Shown here: in pieces, positions 44,398 through 56,758 of the stretch
How positions within the stretch are numbered: position 1 is the first letter of the stretch
How the letters are laid out: each line of letters begins with the position of its first letter
Source of the DNA: Pyrenochaeta sp. MPI-SDFR-AT-0127
Taxonomy: Eukaryota; Ascomycota; Dothideomycetes; Pleosporales; Cucurbitariaceae
DNA: 64,000 bases
Direction: 5' to 3'
Assembly (NCBI GenBank): GCA_020747015.1
Contig: JAGTJM010000005.1
Span: 186,001 to 250,000 of the forward strand
Notes under the pieces: generated by a model
What the model saw: the letters and a program-made list of their open reading frames with translations, nothing else
What the model was told of the DNA's origin: nothing
Database searches by the model: none
Made by a program: the position numbers and the translations under genes

Positions 44398-45153
44398 TCA
44401 AAATTCATTGCTCATGCCCAATCTCCTCAGTTGCTCTACCTGTTCCGATAACGGATTGGCGCCGTGAGAGAGAAAGAGCTTAACCGCTATAGGACATTTG
44501 TTATTAACCGCCATGGACAACGTAGATCTTCGTTGCTTGTCCACGGCATTGACATCGACACCATACTCGAGCAGCCAAAGGATCGCCTCCATGTGGTGTT
44601 CCTCATACGCCGCATGAAGTGCAGTTCGCCCCTCGTTGTCGCGCTCGTTCATTGGGAAGCCATACTGTACGAGGAGCTGCAACGTAGCCACGTCGTTGCC
44701 TCTAGCAGCTGTGTGAATCAAGGTCTCGTTCCTGTTGTTAGAGAAGACCGGGTTGAGACGAGGAACGGCGGTACGCCGAAAGGCCATGGCGGCTAGCCTG
44801 ACGGCCTCGGGAGTCTCGAAGTTATGGGCCGACGCCGAAGGCATCAAATTGGCCGGGTGCAGGAGATCCAATGACGGAGAGACAGACGCACATGAAGCTG
44901 ACAAAGTAGAAACGCTGTCATGCCATGACGGGAACCCTCCACCCAATATTGCAAGATCGGATCCAGGAAACGGTGGGAAAGAGCCGATAGAATTCAGGTC
45001 CATTGTTCCAACAGACAGAGGAAGACCTGCGCAATCCTGAAGCCCAGCTTGCGTCCCAGTATGGATTGATGGGGTTAGCTCAAGAGCTGACTGTTTCTCA
45101 AGAGCTTTCTTCTCTGGCGACAGGGTCAGAACAGCACTCATGGAGGGGCCCAT
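44398..45153 (-). CDS. Ankyrin-repeat protein
   Basis: A single exon of 251 aa from the ATG at 45153. Residues 1-135 are Ser/Pro-rich and disordered-looking. Residues about 140-240 contain three ankyrin repeats (NETLIHTAARGNDVATLQLLVQYG, GRTALHAAYEEHHMEAILWLLEYGVDVNAVD and a third). Many fungal relatives carry an N-terminal bZIP region before such repeats; none is visible here. The in-frame codons upstream end at a stop about 60 bases before the ATG, unless a further exon lies beyond a CAG at about 45210. It probably mediates protein-protein contact. It is convergent with the SDR gene. Confidence 0.75.
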   Translation of the reverse strand: MGPSMSAVLTLSPEKKALEKQSALELTPSIHTGTQAGLQDCAGLPLSVGTMDLNSIGSFPPFPGSDLAILGGGFPSWHDSVSTLSASCASVSPSLDLLHPANLMPSASAHNFETPEAVRLAAMAFRRTAVPRLNPVFSNNRNETLIHTAARGNDVATLQLLVQYGFPMNERDNEGRTALHAAYEEHHMEAILWLLEYGVDVNAVDKQRRSTLSMAVNNKCPIAVKLFLSHGANPLSEQVEQLRRLGMSNEF

Positions 45154-46037
45154 AGGTGTAACCCACGGCGATGTCTTCTCTGCGCCAAGCGATTCCGAGC
45201 TCTCTTCTGGTCATTGATCACAAGCACATTCTGTGACGAGCCAGGAGTTGCCATCCCGTGGCCTTCTTTCGAAAATGTACCAGCTGGCCAATGACGATAC
45301 CGTGTAAACTGTACGATCTGCGACAGGCAGGTAGAAGAATTGTAGATAGGAGCTGGCCGGTGGTTGCCCGGGAGGGAGTGGAGACCAACAAGCCGGGACA
45401 GCGGTCTTGGAGTGCCCAGGTCGGTGATTTATCTGCTGGTTTTAATTTCTCCGGCACTGGTCCGATAATTTCTAAGCATAACTCCGACGCTTGGCGTCTA
45501 CTAGGCGCATAAACACGCGGCTGACATAATTCGCGGAACTCCAAAAATCCCGCATATTAGCCGTAGCTTGGGTTAGTGAAATTTGCCCTAAGGTTTTCTT
45601 TAGATCCCAGATCACGTGGTATGACAATCAACCGACAGTCAATCGCACTTATCCTTCAAGTTCAGAACTTTAACTAGTTTTGAGATTTGCCCCCAAAATA
45701 AGATTTGTCCATAACGTTACTGCTAGTGGAAATCTTCGTAAGCAGTAACATCTCATGTCTCACATTGGCATCCGGACGGCAAGAGGTATATACTAGGTGT
45801 TTGAATCGTGATTGATTCCACAGCCTGGTTATAAACGACGTGCGTCTTGGTTTGCTGATCTCGATCCCAGGTTGTCGGCAAGTCCATATCTTCCTCTCTC
45901 CTTCCGTATGATACGACAGCTCCCTCAGCACAGTGCTGTATGGATCTCGATCTAGAACGATTCAATGGCTACATCTTGAATCCAAGGAGTCACGCTCCGA
46001 AGCAATTGTCACAGACTCCATCTGGGTTACCTAGAAG
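45154..46037. other. Intergenic, no supported gene
   Basis: The frames at 45218-45544 and 45674-45931 have no motif. 45154-45250 may contain an upstream exon of the ankyrin gene; no bZIP-like sequence is present. Confidence 0.4.
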
Positions 46038-47980
46038 CTAGCATAAGAGGTCGATGATGATGAAGTCTGCAGGATCGTAGACAGACTGGGTGATTGAGTA
46101 CGGAACTCTGGATCGCGCCACAACAGATAGAAGAAACGAGGAGTGTGCATCATCGGCAATAGACCTCAGTGCGGACAGCTGCTCCAGCTCGCACGCGGCA
46201 TTAACCCGCGTAGTCTGCATCAGAAATGTGACTCAGCACAGCCTGCTGCAAGAATGATGCCTTGCCTCGTGGTAGAACGAAAAAATACTCTGCTTCGGAG
46301 TACCGATTACTGTCGGCTGTGCTAAGGTCGAGACGAAACTAGGTCTTCGTGTGGATAGGAGGGAGATATGTGTTCGGGCTCTCGTTGTCCCAGCCGTTGT
46401 GGCCCACGTCCTCGGAAAAGGTGCCAAAGCCCTCGGTATCCCACTGCTCGACCATGCCAAACCCTTTAAACTCGCGTTGTACCGAATCGTAGTATCCGAG
46501 GTGGTAGGCGTATCGGGTGGTGGATCTGTGTCGCGAGATCAGGTCCGTCATTGTTGACGACTTGACGACATCGACTGCGAAGGGCAGCTGGATGTGCCAC
46601 GACCGCTCGGCTTCCTTATCTCGGAGGTACTGCGCTGCAGATGAGCCATAACGTATACGCGTTTCGGCGCCCATGTTTTGATGCCGTTCAGGAGGTAATG
46701 TTTGTGGCTACCAATCAGACGGATGTACTGCATGGATTGCCTGAATATATCGTCTACAGATGCTGTGGAAAAGACTAGGCTCGCCGTCCCATTTCCATGA
46801 ATATTCTGTCGAGTCGGTCCAGCTGAGGTGAGAAGTTGATAGTAACTGGGTCAAGGCAGGCGTTCCTACGGATGTTGATATAAATTTTGATACTGTCTCG
46901 ATGGATGTTGATCAGGTCTGAAGCACCTGATCCATCAACATCAGCCAGTAGCACGTTCTGCACATTGAATGAACCTTCGTGGCCAAACCATGGCGAGTTA
47001 TCCATGGCCATCTTTTCTCCGAAACTCCAATAACCTTAATTCCCAGTAGCACACCTCCCTGTTGCAGAGCCTAAAGCTTCCATGACGGACAACAACTCAC
47101 TTAAACAAAGTTCACGGAATTCGGTAGCGCCCTACGTGGCAGCAGACAGTGTGAGTCGTGGTTTGTATCCCATGCTCTCAGAAGCGCGAAACGTAGGTTT
47201 GGTGTCGAACTGAAGCTCGAGCCCCAGGTTCAACGGCGTGACGTTGCGCTTGTAGTACCGAACTCAAACTCGGTTAACATCGAAGTAATGTCTTCACCGA
47301 AGAGATCAACTCACTATGTTTTGGGCGATGCAAACCCTGCCGGTGGGTTTTCCAACGCCGCTTCGTTGATGCTTTCTGGTGTAGTCGAAATCTCAGATTG
47401 GACATATTCTATCGTCAGAGGAGGCAGTTGACGATGAATGTATCCCCGGGATCTGTGTCGTCGAAAGTAGAACATGAATACAGATTTGGGGAAACTGTAT
47501 GGATGGGTTTTCGGTTGCTCCTTGTGATTGTACGAGGATGTGAGGGCTTAAACCAGGCAATCAGAGCCCACCTCGGGCTCCTCGGGAGAGTGATGGAACA
47601 TTAGAAAGCGCTTGCAAAGTCTCGTAGTCCTGAACCAAATTGATATGTCGAAAACGCATCCGCCTGATGACTCCACACCCCTTGAATTCGAGGGGTTGGA
47701 TTCTCGTCGCGTCGTGCTCTCGGTGGCCCAGCAGTCCTTCAAACATCCAGTGCATTTGATCTAATTCATTGTCATAATGAAGAGGGACCTTTCACCTTCT
47801 CTGCCTAGTAAGGACGTTGAATATGCGTGCAAGACCCGCTTAATGTAAACTTTAGCTGTTCTCCTTACGTCTTCGGTATTCTCTCCATTAGCTTGATGCG
47901 CAGCGCCGCTGTCAACACTAATACCGTTCTCTCGTAAGTATCGGCAGACAATCGCATTACCTTTCTTATCGCGCATCTCA
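46038..47980 (-). pseudogene. Remnant resembling the TcB/SpvB component of bacterial Tc toxin complexes
   Basis: Collinear minus-strand fragments in changing frames resemble the beta-propeller TcB-type family. They are an N-terminal-side piece at 47761-47976 (RDKKGNAIVCRYLRENG) and pieces at 47548-47755 and near 47340-47420. An FG-GAP/VCBS-like piece lies at 46775-47011 (LLADVDGSGASDLINI), and a later piece at 46339-46674 (RIRYGSSAAQYL, FKGFGMVEQWDTE). Weaker traces run to 46038. There are stops and frame changes between every pair of pieces, and both the start and the C-terminal region are missing or unrecognisable, so no functional product is possible. The family in bacteria forms the cocoon that loads a toxic domain onto the TcA pore. 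Presence in a fungal chromosome suggests old transfer from bacteria. It is divergent from the TcA-like remnant. Confidence 0.72.
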
Positions 47981-48163
47981 CTAAGAATTCACTCCTGTAT
48001 CTGCCCGGGAGACGTTAGGGTCAAGATCTGGCTGCTTTTGTCTTCCTAAACACTGAAAGGACGTTTTCAGCGCTCGTAGCCCGTCAATGGACGCCTTACC
48101 TACGGTCTCTCAACCAAAATCGACAGGTCTTGCGAATGCCTTGATCTCCATTGAAGGCGTCGT

Positions 48164-50160
48164 GTGCCACCCTCGAGCAACATCGTCATTCCGGCCGACG
48201 CTGGGCGACAAATCGCTCTGAGAAACAACAAGATGCTGAGCTACTGGGACACCGTGTCTGACCGTCTCTCCAAGATACGCAACTGCCTCAATGTCCAGGG
48301 TGTCGCTCGGCAGTTGGCGCTACTCGACCCCTTCCCCAAAGTCTTCGAGCTCGTATCGGAGGGTCGCAACTTGTGCAGTTCCGTTATAGCACTCCTCAAG
48401 AAACATGGCGAGGACGCCCTCGCTCTGCTCCGCCAGCGGCACGAGGTAACTATGGTCGATGCTGGCAGAGCCGTCGCATCGGGCTGCTGATCGAGCCCTC
48501 GGCTCTCGTCACCAGCGGGGCAACTTTCGTCTTCCCAGAGATAAAAGTAGGAACCTCTACTACGCTGGGAGCAACTGTCAGCGAAAACAACTTTGGTAAG
48601 GCGGCTGGGTCGTTCGCGACCTTTATTCACAACACTGCCCCGCTCACAAATCAGGCCAGCAGCATGCTGATCACCCAGGCTGGCTACCAGCGGCACCAGA
48701 GCGACTGGGATCTGCAAAAGCAGCTGGCGGATCTGGAGCTGCCGCAGATGGATCAGTCTATTTTGGGCTTGCAAATCCGTGCTGAGATTGCAAGGACTGA
48801 ACTTGCTAAACATGACATGCAACGCAAGAATGCAACTGAGGTTGATGATTTTATGCGGAGCAAGCTAGCCGGGCCGGATCTCTACAACTGGGTGTCGAGC
48901 CAACTTTCGACGCTATACTTTCAGAGCTATACCGCTGCATATGACCTGGTCAAAAAGGCGGAGGTGGCTTACAGGTACGAGTTGGGCCTGCCAGATGTTA
49001 CAACACCCTTCTTCCATTTTGGATACTGGCGTTCTTTCCGGAAAGGCTTAGTTACAGGCGATAAACTAGCCTACAACCTGACGCAAATGGAGGTTAGCTA
49101 CCTCGAGCTTGGAGTTCCGCGAGTATGAGCTCACAACGACCCTCACGCTTGCTCGGCTTGATTCCATTACGCTAATACATATACGCGAGAGCGGAGACGG
49201 CGTTTTCAATATCCTCAAAGCAGCCTCAGATCTGCGCTGCCTTGGCCAATATTTCCGCCGCTTAATGAGTGTCCGCATAACAGTACCATGCGTCGTAGGA
49301 CCCTTTGCGTCCGTCGCTTGCACGCTTGCTCTGCGGAATAGTAGCGTCTGAGCGACATCTCGCCTCCTGTCCGGTGGAACTACCAAATATGTACGAGTGG
49401 CGGGTAACGTCTCCGGTTTATGAACGTCTACGGCTCATCACAATCTATTCTCACATCGACAGGCCAATACGACGTGAGCATCTTCGACGTCTCGCTGCAT
49501 GACGACAGATATCTCCCCTTCGAACGCCGCCGCGCCATCTCTTCCTGGCGCATCTAGCTCCCGTTCTCGTCACCGCCCGGTGTGAGTCCCGCTCCAGCTG
49601 TCTTCAGACCATTCGACCTCAGGACATTGAGCGATGTTCTCATCACGCTGCACCACACCACGCGAGCAGGCAGTGATGCAATGAGAGCTGCTGTTCAGGA
49701 GGAAGTGACGGCCAAGCTTCTGAAGACCATTTCCATGGCAGAGAGCCAGAGCGGGCTGGCGAAGCTGGATAGTCTACGTCACGACTTTCCCACTGCATGG
49801 TTTCGCTTCCTAGGCGGCCAGCAGTCGCGTGTCAACCCGGAGAGCAGCATTGAAAAGAACCAGTTGGTTCTAGATTTGGGCCCTGTGCGGTTTGCTTTAT
49901 GTTCAGTCAGACGCACATCACGGTCGAGAACATCCTGGTCTTGGTTGTGGCTAAAGATGATTTCAAGACAAAGTACACACCTGGGACTATGCAGCTATGG
50001 CTAGACGTAGCCCTGCCGCTATTCCTAAAGATCGGCTCGCTATCTCTACTTCCGTCGTCCTGCGGATTCATGTGTGCTCGTTGGCTAGCTGGCTGGTAAT
50101 GGAGACGACGTCCGGCTACGGGCCGAAGCTATCCAAGATGTGTATTTGATGGTAGGGTAC
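48164..50160 (+). pseudogene. Remnant resembling the C-terminal part of TcA toxin components
   Basis: Plus-strand fragments in order match the last third of TcA-type proteins. 48164-48490 includes LSYWDTVSDRLSKIRNCLN. About 48500-49128 is a long helical shaft part (EVDDFMRSKLAGPDLYNWVS, STLYFQSYTAAYDLVKKAE). Further pieces are 49109-49351 (REYELTTTLTL, ITVPCVVGPFASVACTL), 49400-49560, 49582-49900 (LSDVLITLHHTTRAGSDAMR) and 49899-50099. At least five frame changes plus stops separate them, and everything N-terminal to about 48160 is absent. TcA proteins form the pentameric injection pore of bacterial Tc complexes; this copy is truncated and non-functional. Proximity to the TcB-like remnant suggests both arrived together. 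Confidence 0.78.
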
Positions 50161-50525
50161 AATGTTAGAATGCCCTCATTGTAAATCTCTGAAACACACT
50201 GGTAATCAACAGGACGCGTGCTTGGACTATATAAACACTTATACCAACCACTCACTTATGACATAAGTTATAGAAACTAGAAAAATAAACGTTGCAACTC
50301 TATACATAATTTTCGCCTCTATACTTGAGGAGCGAGAGTCTTATCCAAGGATGTCAAATTTGTTTAGAGGCACTTCGTCATTTGTATTCGGGATGGTTGT
50401 GAATCTGTAGGTACTAGATGTAGTCACAGTGGTCGCCCGCAAGAGGAAGCAAATAGCAGGTCCACTATCCTCCATCTATTTACATTTGCAGTTGCTATAT
50501 GCACCCAGTGTGATACCATGGCTCT
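50161..50525. other. Intergenic, no supported gene
   Basis: An AT-leaning spacer between the TcA-like remnant and the convergent cupin gene. Nothing recognisable. Confidence 0.5.
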
Positions 50526-51248
50526 CTATGAACTTCGAGGTACCCAGCCCTCTGGTGCCAGCTCAAACCCACTCTCGTCGAACCCAGGAGCCACTGCAGT
50601 CGTGTTAGACTGAAGACTTTGAAGGCACATTTAAAGTGGGTCACAAGGACTTCGTTATCGCACAACATCACGCCAGAGACACACAACGAAGACTGACTAG
50701 ATACCCCCTTATGATCACAGTCTGGTCGGCCCAATGAGGAATGGCAAAAAAAGCAAATGAAACTTACCAGTCGTGCCGACAAGCGTCCAACGACCCAGAC
50801 TCCGGGCGCTCTGCCACTGCTGCTTGCCAATGACGATCTGGGGTGCTTGTCCACGAAAGATGTTCGGTCCTAGGGTCTTGACCTCGAGCTTGGAGCCATT
50901 GTTGGAGGAGAGCGACAGTGTGAGCGGTGCCCCGGCGTAGTGGTGCCAAATCTCGACATCGGCCACGCGATGCCAGCGCGATGGACCATCCTTGCCTTCG
51001 AGAAGATAGTAGATGGCGGTGCTGGCCGAGCGGTTCCCGAGGACCACGACGTCATCCTCAAAGGTCTGAATGTAGTAGCCCTTCTCGATGTTGGGGATGA
51101 GCCCCAGCTGCTTGACGACGTCCTGTGCGCTGTAGTCCAGGATTGACTTGTCGTGGTATGGCTGGTAGTCAGATGAGGGCGCAGCCATGGCGGGTATTGC
51201 CGCCAACATGACCGCGACACAGCTTACAAGTGCGTGCACGTGGACCAT
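50526..51248 (-). CDS. Secreted DUF985-type cupin protein
   Basis: Exons 50768-51248 and 50526-50593 join to 182 aa; the intron is 174 bp, long for this window. The ATG at 51248 gives a signal peptide (MVHVHALVSCVAVMLAAIPA). The core has the Cupin_5/DUF985 pattern: GYYIQTFED, STAIYYLLEG, SRWHRV, EIWHHYAGAPL, LGPNIFRGQAPQIVI, QWQSARSLG. Splicing supplies the conserved C-terminus VAPGFDESGFELAPEGW. The His and Glu residues of WHRV and EIWHHY probably bind a metal. The family function is unclear (proposed sugar isomerase or epimerase-like). The signal peptide is unusual for it. Confidence 0.87.
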
Positions 51249-51983
51249 GGTTGCAGATGCAGATGTGCGAATTGTCGGTTCCAACACAAGGGACTGCCAG
51301 AGATGCGCAGGGGTGGCTGTCTGAGATGAGACGCGAGCCGTACCGTATGAAATACTCGGCCCCCACGGGAGCGGCCGGGTTCCAAGACGGCGGCTAGCAG
51401 GCGGTGAGGTGAGAAGAGCGTGCTGCAGTCGCCCTTTGACGTGTAATACGACGGCACACCGCGACTAGTGCAGGCGAGGAGAACGCAGGTTGCAGATGCG
51501 GGTATGATCGTCCGTCCACATGTCACTTAGCCGAGCGGACTGGCCCATCGGGGAGCCCGGGACGGGAAAAGCAGCCGTGTCTGCGCTCGAGCGTCTGCCT
51601 CTGGTTGATTGCAACAATAGTCGGCTTATCCGTCATGCCGATCCTGCTACTTCTGACGCCTTTGCGCGTTTTCTCATCCAGGCAGACCCAAGATGCCGGG
51701 TGCCCTGCGTCTCGACATGCCACTGCGCTGGCTGTGCCCACCCCCCGGCCGTCCAATTGCTGCGCCGTACACCCCTCTGTCAACAGCTCGAGGGAAAGGG
51801 GGTCTGCCTCATGTCCCGGGCATGGCCCACGGACAGTCTGACCGTGGGTGATGTACGCCCATATGAAAAGCTCAACGCTAACTCTGCCTCTAGTTCCGGG
51901 ACCTTCTCCACTTCTTACTTGACGTTAGGGGCTTTTCCACTCGTTGCCGAGTTGCTCGACGTCGTCTTACTGCCGCATCCAGC
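51249..51983. promoter_or_regulatory. Divergent promoter region
   Basis: 735 bp lie between the start codons of two divergent genes. Overlapping GC-rich frames on both strands (for example 51520-52029) look accidental. Confidence 0.4.
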
Positions 51984-53096
51984 ATGGGCGTGGCCGAGGA
52001 CCTCAAGAATGACCTACCGGTCGCCATGACCATGGCCGCCTTTGTCGGCGCGGCCTGGTACATTTGTGTCGAGCTCAATGTGCGACTATGGTTCTCGTAC
52101 CTGCGAAAGAGGGGTCTGTATTTCTGGGCCTGCTTCGTCGGCACGCAAGGAGTTCTGACGCAACCGCTCCTCATTGTACGGGCCCCCTCCACGCCCTCGT
52201 CGAAAGCAACCGCAGCCTGAGCTAACCGTCTTGTCGAACAGGTCCTCGCCGACTTTGGGCAGATCAAGAACCCATACGTCGCCTTCACATTCATCTACCT
52301 TAGCTGGTGGATGCTGGTGATTCCACAATCGGTTGTGCTCTACTCGCGACTTCATCTCATCGTCTCAAACCCCAAGCACAATAGGTATGTGCTATACATG
52401 ATCATCTTCACGACCATATTCGTCTCCTTGCCCACGGTTGGCCTCGGCGTCGCTGCGCAGGCATCACGCATTCCACATATCCTATCCGCAAACCTCATTT
52501 GGGACCGCGTTCAAGTCACCATCTTCTTCTTGCAAGAGACGATCATCTCCATCCTGTACATTGTCGAAACACGCCGTGTACTGCTAAACAGGTCCATCCT
52601 CGGTCAAGATGATACCACGGTGCGTACGGTTATGCGCCACCTCATCTACACCAACATCCTGGTTGTTTTCCTCGACTGCAGTCTCCTCGCCATGTCCTAT
52701 TCACCCTACTTCTACGTCCAAGCAGCATTCAAACCCTGCGTCTACGGCGTGAAACTGCGTGTTGAATTCTCCATCCTGAACCGCCTCGTCTCTACCTTGC
52801 GAGGTTCACTAGCGCACCTCAAAACAGTTTCCAGTGGACATACGCCTACTTTATCAGGATGGAAGTCGGCTACGCGAAGATCACTCAGGATGGACACGTA
52901 CACGCCGCAGAGCGATGGAGAGATATTGCCCCCAAGTGTGCATAGCTTGTCGAATTCAAGTTTGGGGCATGTAGACGAAGCAAACGGAAGCGGAACCGGG
53001 AATGAGAACGGCAATATGAAGGTTTCAAAGCCTCATTTCTTGCTCCGGAAACCGGACAAGATGCAGCGGAGTCAAGCTTGGAAAGATAATATATGA
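51984..53096 (+). CDS. Fungal multi-pass membrane protein (DUF7703-like)
   Basis: Exons 51984-52175 and 52242-53096 join to 348 aa; the 66-bp intron has a GTACGG donor. About seven hydrophobic helices are visible, beginning VAMTMAAFVGAAWYICVEL. The splice joins PLLI to VLADFGQIKNPYVAFTFIYLSWW. SWWMLVIPQSVVLYSRL and VRLWFSYLRKRGLYFW fit the fungal DUF7703 pattern as I recall it. Residues about 270-348 are a cytosolic Ser-rich tail (TPQSDGEILPPSVHSLS). It is probably a plasma-membrane or organelle protein. The family is fungal-specific and without known function. Confidence 0.82.
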
Positions 53097-56000
53097 CGCG
53101 CCACAGATATTTTTATTTGTAAGAGCGCTTTCAAACTAACAAGGTTTTTTACGACTTGAATGATACGATACCTGACCCTAATTATCATATGTTTATGTGT
53201 GGCTTAACCGTGATTCGCTCGGCCATATCCTGTGATGGCAGCCGGCCGTTTTGCTGTAGCCATTTGAAAAGCGTCCCATTTACCATTGTGAACAATGCGC
53301 TACCAAGAATGATGTGCTTCAGAAATGACAACACCGATCTCCGAGACATTGCTGAGCCATAAGAAAGTTGCAAGGTGCGGTGGCTTTGGCATAGCCAAGA
53401 AATCAATGAAGGTTGACAATTCATATAACATCATGCATATCGTGTTCATGTTTGATAGGCGTGGAATTGGGTAACAATCGTAGGTGAAACATTTGGCTTG
53501 TGAGCACCCTCTAGACGCATCGATTGTTGGGTGAATAAATGCATCCGCTTGCCGTGCCTGACCATACATTGACAAGATATATTATCTGCCGCCAGATATA
53601 GTCATCTGGATAACGAACTCCTGCTGTGCAATCATTCAGCCCCTCAATTTTGTACGTCGTAGCCATACTCGACTTGCGATGCAAGTTTTGAACCGCCAAT
53701 TTGAAATGTGATTGTCAAGGACTTGGAGATATGAGGCATGTCTAAGGAGAAACAAAATAATTGGCAAGAAAACAGACATATCACATTACGTCTAAAGATT
53801 CCTACGGTTTTACTTTTGCTACATGCCCATGTATCCCAGCCAACTTTCCCTCGCCTCATATGGCAGCGAACCGATAAGTTTGCGTTTCCAACCCGGATCA
53901 GGGTGTCCCTTTAAGAGGCATTGACTCCCTGACAATGGCTGCCTCTCCTCCTGCTGTCTTCGCTTGACTCACATAGTACTTGTAGCTGCGCAGCAACACG
54001 CTGTTTCTACACCATACAGTCTGCGTGGGAAATCCACGCAAGAAACCTTACCAATCCTAGCTGTTGGACATTGCAGCCTTGCCTTTCAACCACCCCCTTC
54101 TCCTCTTACGAAAGTAAGGAGCTGGTCAGCCAAGCGGCTAGGCTAGCGTCCTCGGGTTAGCTACCTGGTTACTTCTAAGTGTCTTATCTAAAAGCCCTGG
54201 TATAGGAGGCGCAGTTTCATCGCCGAACCTCGCTACAATAGGCTTAGAGACGATCAGTGTATCTTACCGCCTCTTTTCAACTATCAAATCTCTACAGATA
54301 ATTTTTCAGCATCTAATAATCCATTGAGAGGAATAACAGCCAATTGCGACACCATTTGTAGTTGTGGTATAACCCCCGATAGCTTCGAGTTCTGTTGGAA
54401 CAACATCAACACCCATTAAGGACAATGTACAGGACCTACGCATGCAACTATCACAGTGTGCAGACCAGGTCATCTGTCTCCTTAAAGCGTAGAGCGTGAT
54501 TGTGTACAAGGAATACACGAAAACTCGACTTAAACTCGCAGAAGCATCATACTATAGCCGGCAAGACACGCAGAAGATATTATGAGAAACAATGACAGCA
54601 AGCTGATTGAAGTCAGCATTAGGTTGTGTTACCGGTTCCAAGCCCTATTTCAGGTGTGCACAATAAGATCCATCCAGGCTAGATGCTGCGATAGCTACCT
54701 TGACACATACACTAATAATTGGATCTGATTGCAATCATCAATGGCTGAAGCTACAACTTAATCATTCCAATTCCCCCCGTGGACTTATTGCACTACTAGT
54801 TATGGATGTATCCTTCCAGCCACGAAACATCGGGAACCCTGTGTGTCTAACGACTCTTTACCACTGTAACTTGGCTTAGGTATTTGAAAAACGACTCCCA
54901 GCCTTCTCCACAATATTGATCTCGCAAATTCTATCGAGAATTAACTTGCGGCTCTAACCTGTGATATATTGTGACACAAACACAGAGCAGTATCTTCTTA
55001 GCTTTGGGGACACGGATGTAGATATGGACTCCACGTCCAGTTTGTCGGATCCTCATTCTCCAGCACACAATGTAGATAATAACTCTGCACTACATAATCA
55101 AGAGAGTATTGACTGAATACTATCCTGGCCCCTCTGCGGCGTCGCTAAGCTAAATGCAAACCAACGCTCAATTCCGCAACTATGGCCGCAGTTCCTAATG
55201 CCAGGGGTTTTGCGGTACCTCCCTGTCTCGGTTTACTCTATATACACGGAAGTACGAACCGGGACGATGCTAATTTCGAAATTTTGAACACTCTCCCGAG
55301 TACGGTTCCGACTGATGAATTCATGAATGAACTATTGCTAGTTCCACAAGCCAACACACCATTTTTTGGCCGAGCCTAGCGCATGATTGTGCGCTACAAC
55401 TGTTCTACTATATAGTAGTTGGATAAGTTCAAGATTCTGAGTCGCCTAAACGCATCCTACGCTTTAAAGTCGTCCGGTCCACAGACAGTGCTAAACTTCT
55501 GTCCCGCGGGTGGTTTCTCGATCCAGATACGAAACCAAACTTTGAGAGAATCCGGCCGTATATACAACAAAGTAGTGTCCGAGCCTGGGTATTTTTTTTT
55601 ACAGGAGGTGCGGTAGCGATTTCTCTACTCCAAAGAACACAACACATTGCTAGTTTGATAAAGAGCGTGGATGCAACGAACGGGTATCTATGTCTCGAGC
55701 ACGGCATTATACTAGAGTTGGCCCTCGAGCAGCACGCGGCCAATAATTATGGGCTCATCTATTCTCATATGCCACCCAGCCTTTATAATTTCACCATAGT
55801 ACCTCAATAGCAAATCTGAACGGAGTTTACAGCGTACCGAGCGAGTTTGACAATTCTTCGATTCCAATGGATGCAATAGGTGTGCTGTACAAGTCATCAA
55901 CACACTTGGAACCGCTGAAATTGACGAGACATTGTCAACGTATAAGCATTTCAAGAGATTCAACATGCCCATAGTGTTTAACTGCTTCGCGTCTCCATCA

Positions 56001-56758
56001 TGCGTCTCTCTAGCCTACCTCAGATCCTATTTCTGAGACAATTTGAAAGCGGTTCTTGGCCTGAGAATTCTTTAACTCGGCTGAAGCGCCACCTGTTTTC
56101 CTCATATCCATGGAGGATCACAATGTCGTTGTCATCATGGCCAGGCGGACTTTACTCCATGCTTCCGAGCCGCACCGCTCGTAGCTTCGAGCGTACAGTA
56201 CTGCCGCTGTGCAGCCCATTTACAATGACGGACAATACGATTATTTCGCACAAATTAGCCTCAAAAACAGATTCACAAACACAAAAGCCACTGCATTTGC
56301 ATCAGCCCGAGTCACTAGTGAAGATCCAATTCTGCCAGTCTTTTCGAGTATTCTTTCGGTGCTCTGGGTGCTGGGAACGTGCATTCTCTCCATTCTTTAT
56401 AGTTTCAAAGAGGATAGGCAGAGACACTAGATACCTATAACTTGTTTTAGTTTGGTGCTGGGCTACCAAGTTAAAAAGTAGCCATATTTTAAGGTGAAGG
56501 ATCCAAAGAACCATAGAGAGTTGAACAGACTTCCATGGCTTATTGATGACTCGACGCCTCGTTTTGATCTTGGTCAGGTTACACGTGTATGAGCTGTGGA
56601 GGCTCTAAGATTAAAAATTATGTATAAAAAGATGATTGACAAAGGAACAAATAAAATTACTGCGGCCACCAATACACCTCAACAAGCACGGCAAAACGCT
56701 AGGGCGTTAGGGGGCATCCTGTCATTGCTATCTCTCCAATACTCTAACCGGAACACTC
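53097..56758. other. Long region with only decayed or unidentifiable coding traces
   Basis: 53185-53575 (minus) contains protein-like strings without an identifiable family. 54150-55150 shows nothing. 55180-56430 (plus) has the traces described separately. No intact gene is supported. Confidence 0.45.
55597..56430 (+). pseudogene. Possible remnant of an unidentified gene
   Basis: After a pyrimidine-rich acceptor (TTTTTTACAG near 55605) a frame reads AVAISLLQRTQHIASLIKSV and on to NFTIVPQ before a stop. About 400 bp later 56209-56430 encodes QPIYNDGQYDYFAQISL followed by a membrane-spanning helix and a charged end. The sequence between is full of stops. These may be two exons of one degraded membrane-protein gene; I recognise no family. 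Confidence 0.3.

Noticed and set aside
48241..48822. 193-aa minus-strand frame
   Set aside because: Antisense shadow of the TcA-like remnant, whose plus-strand pieces have family resemblance.
51520..52029. 169-aa plus-strand frame
   Set aside because: GC-rich chance frame overlapping the promoter and first exon of the membrane-protein gene, without motifs.
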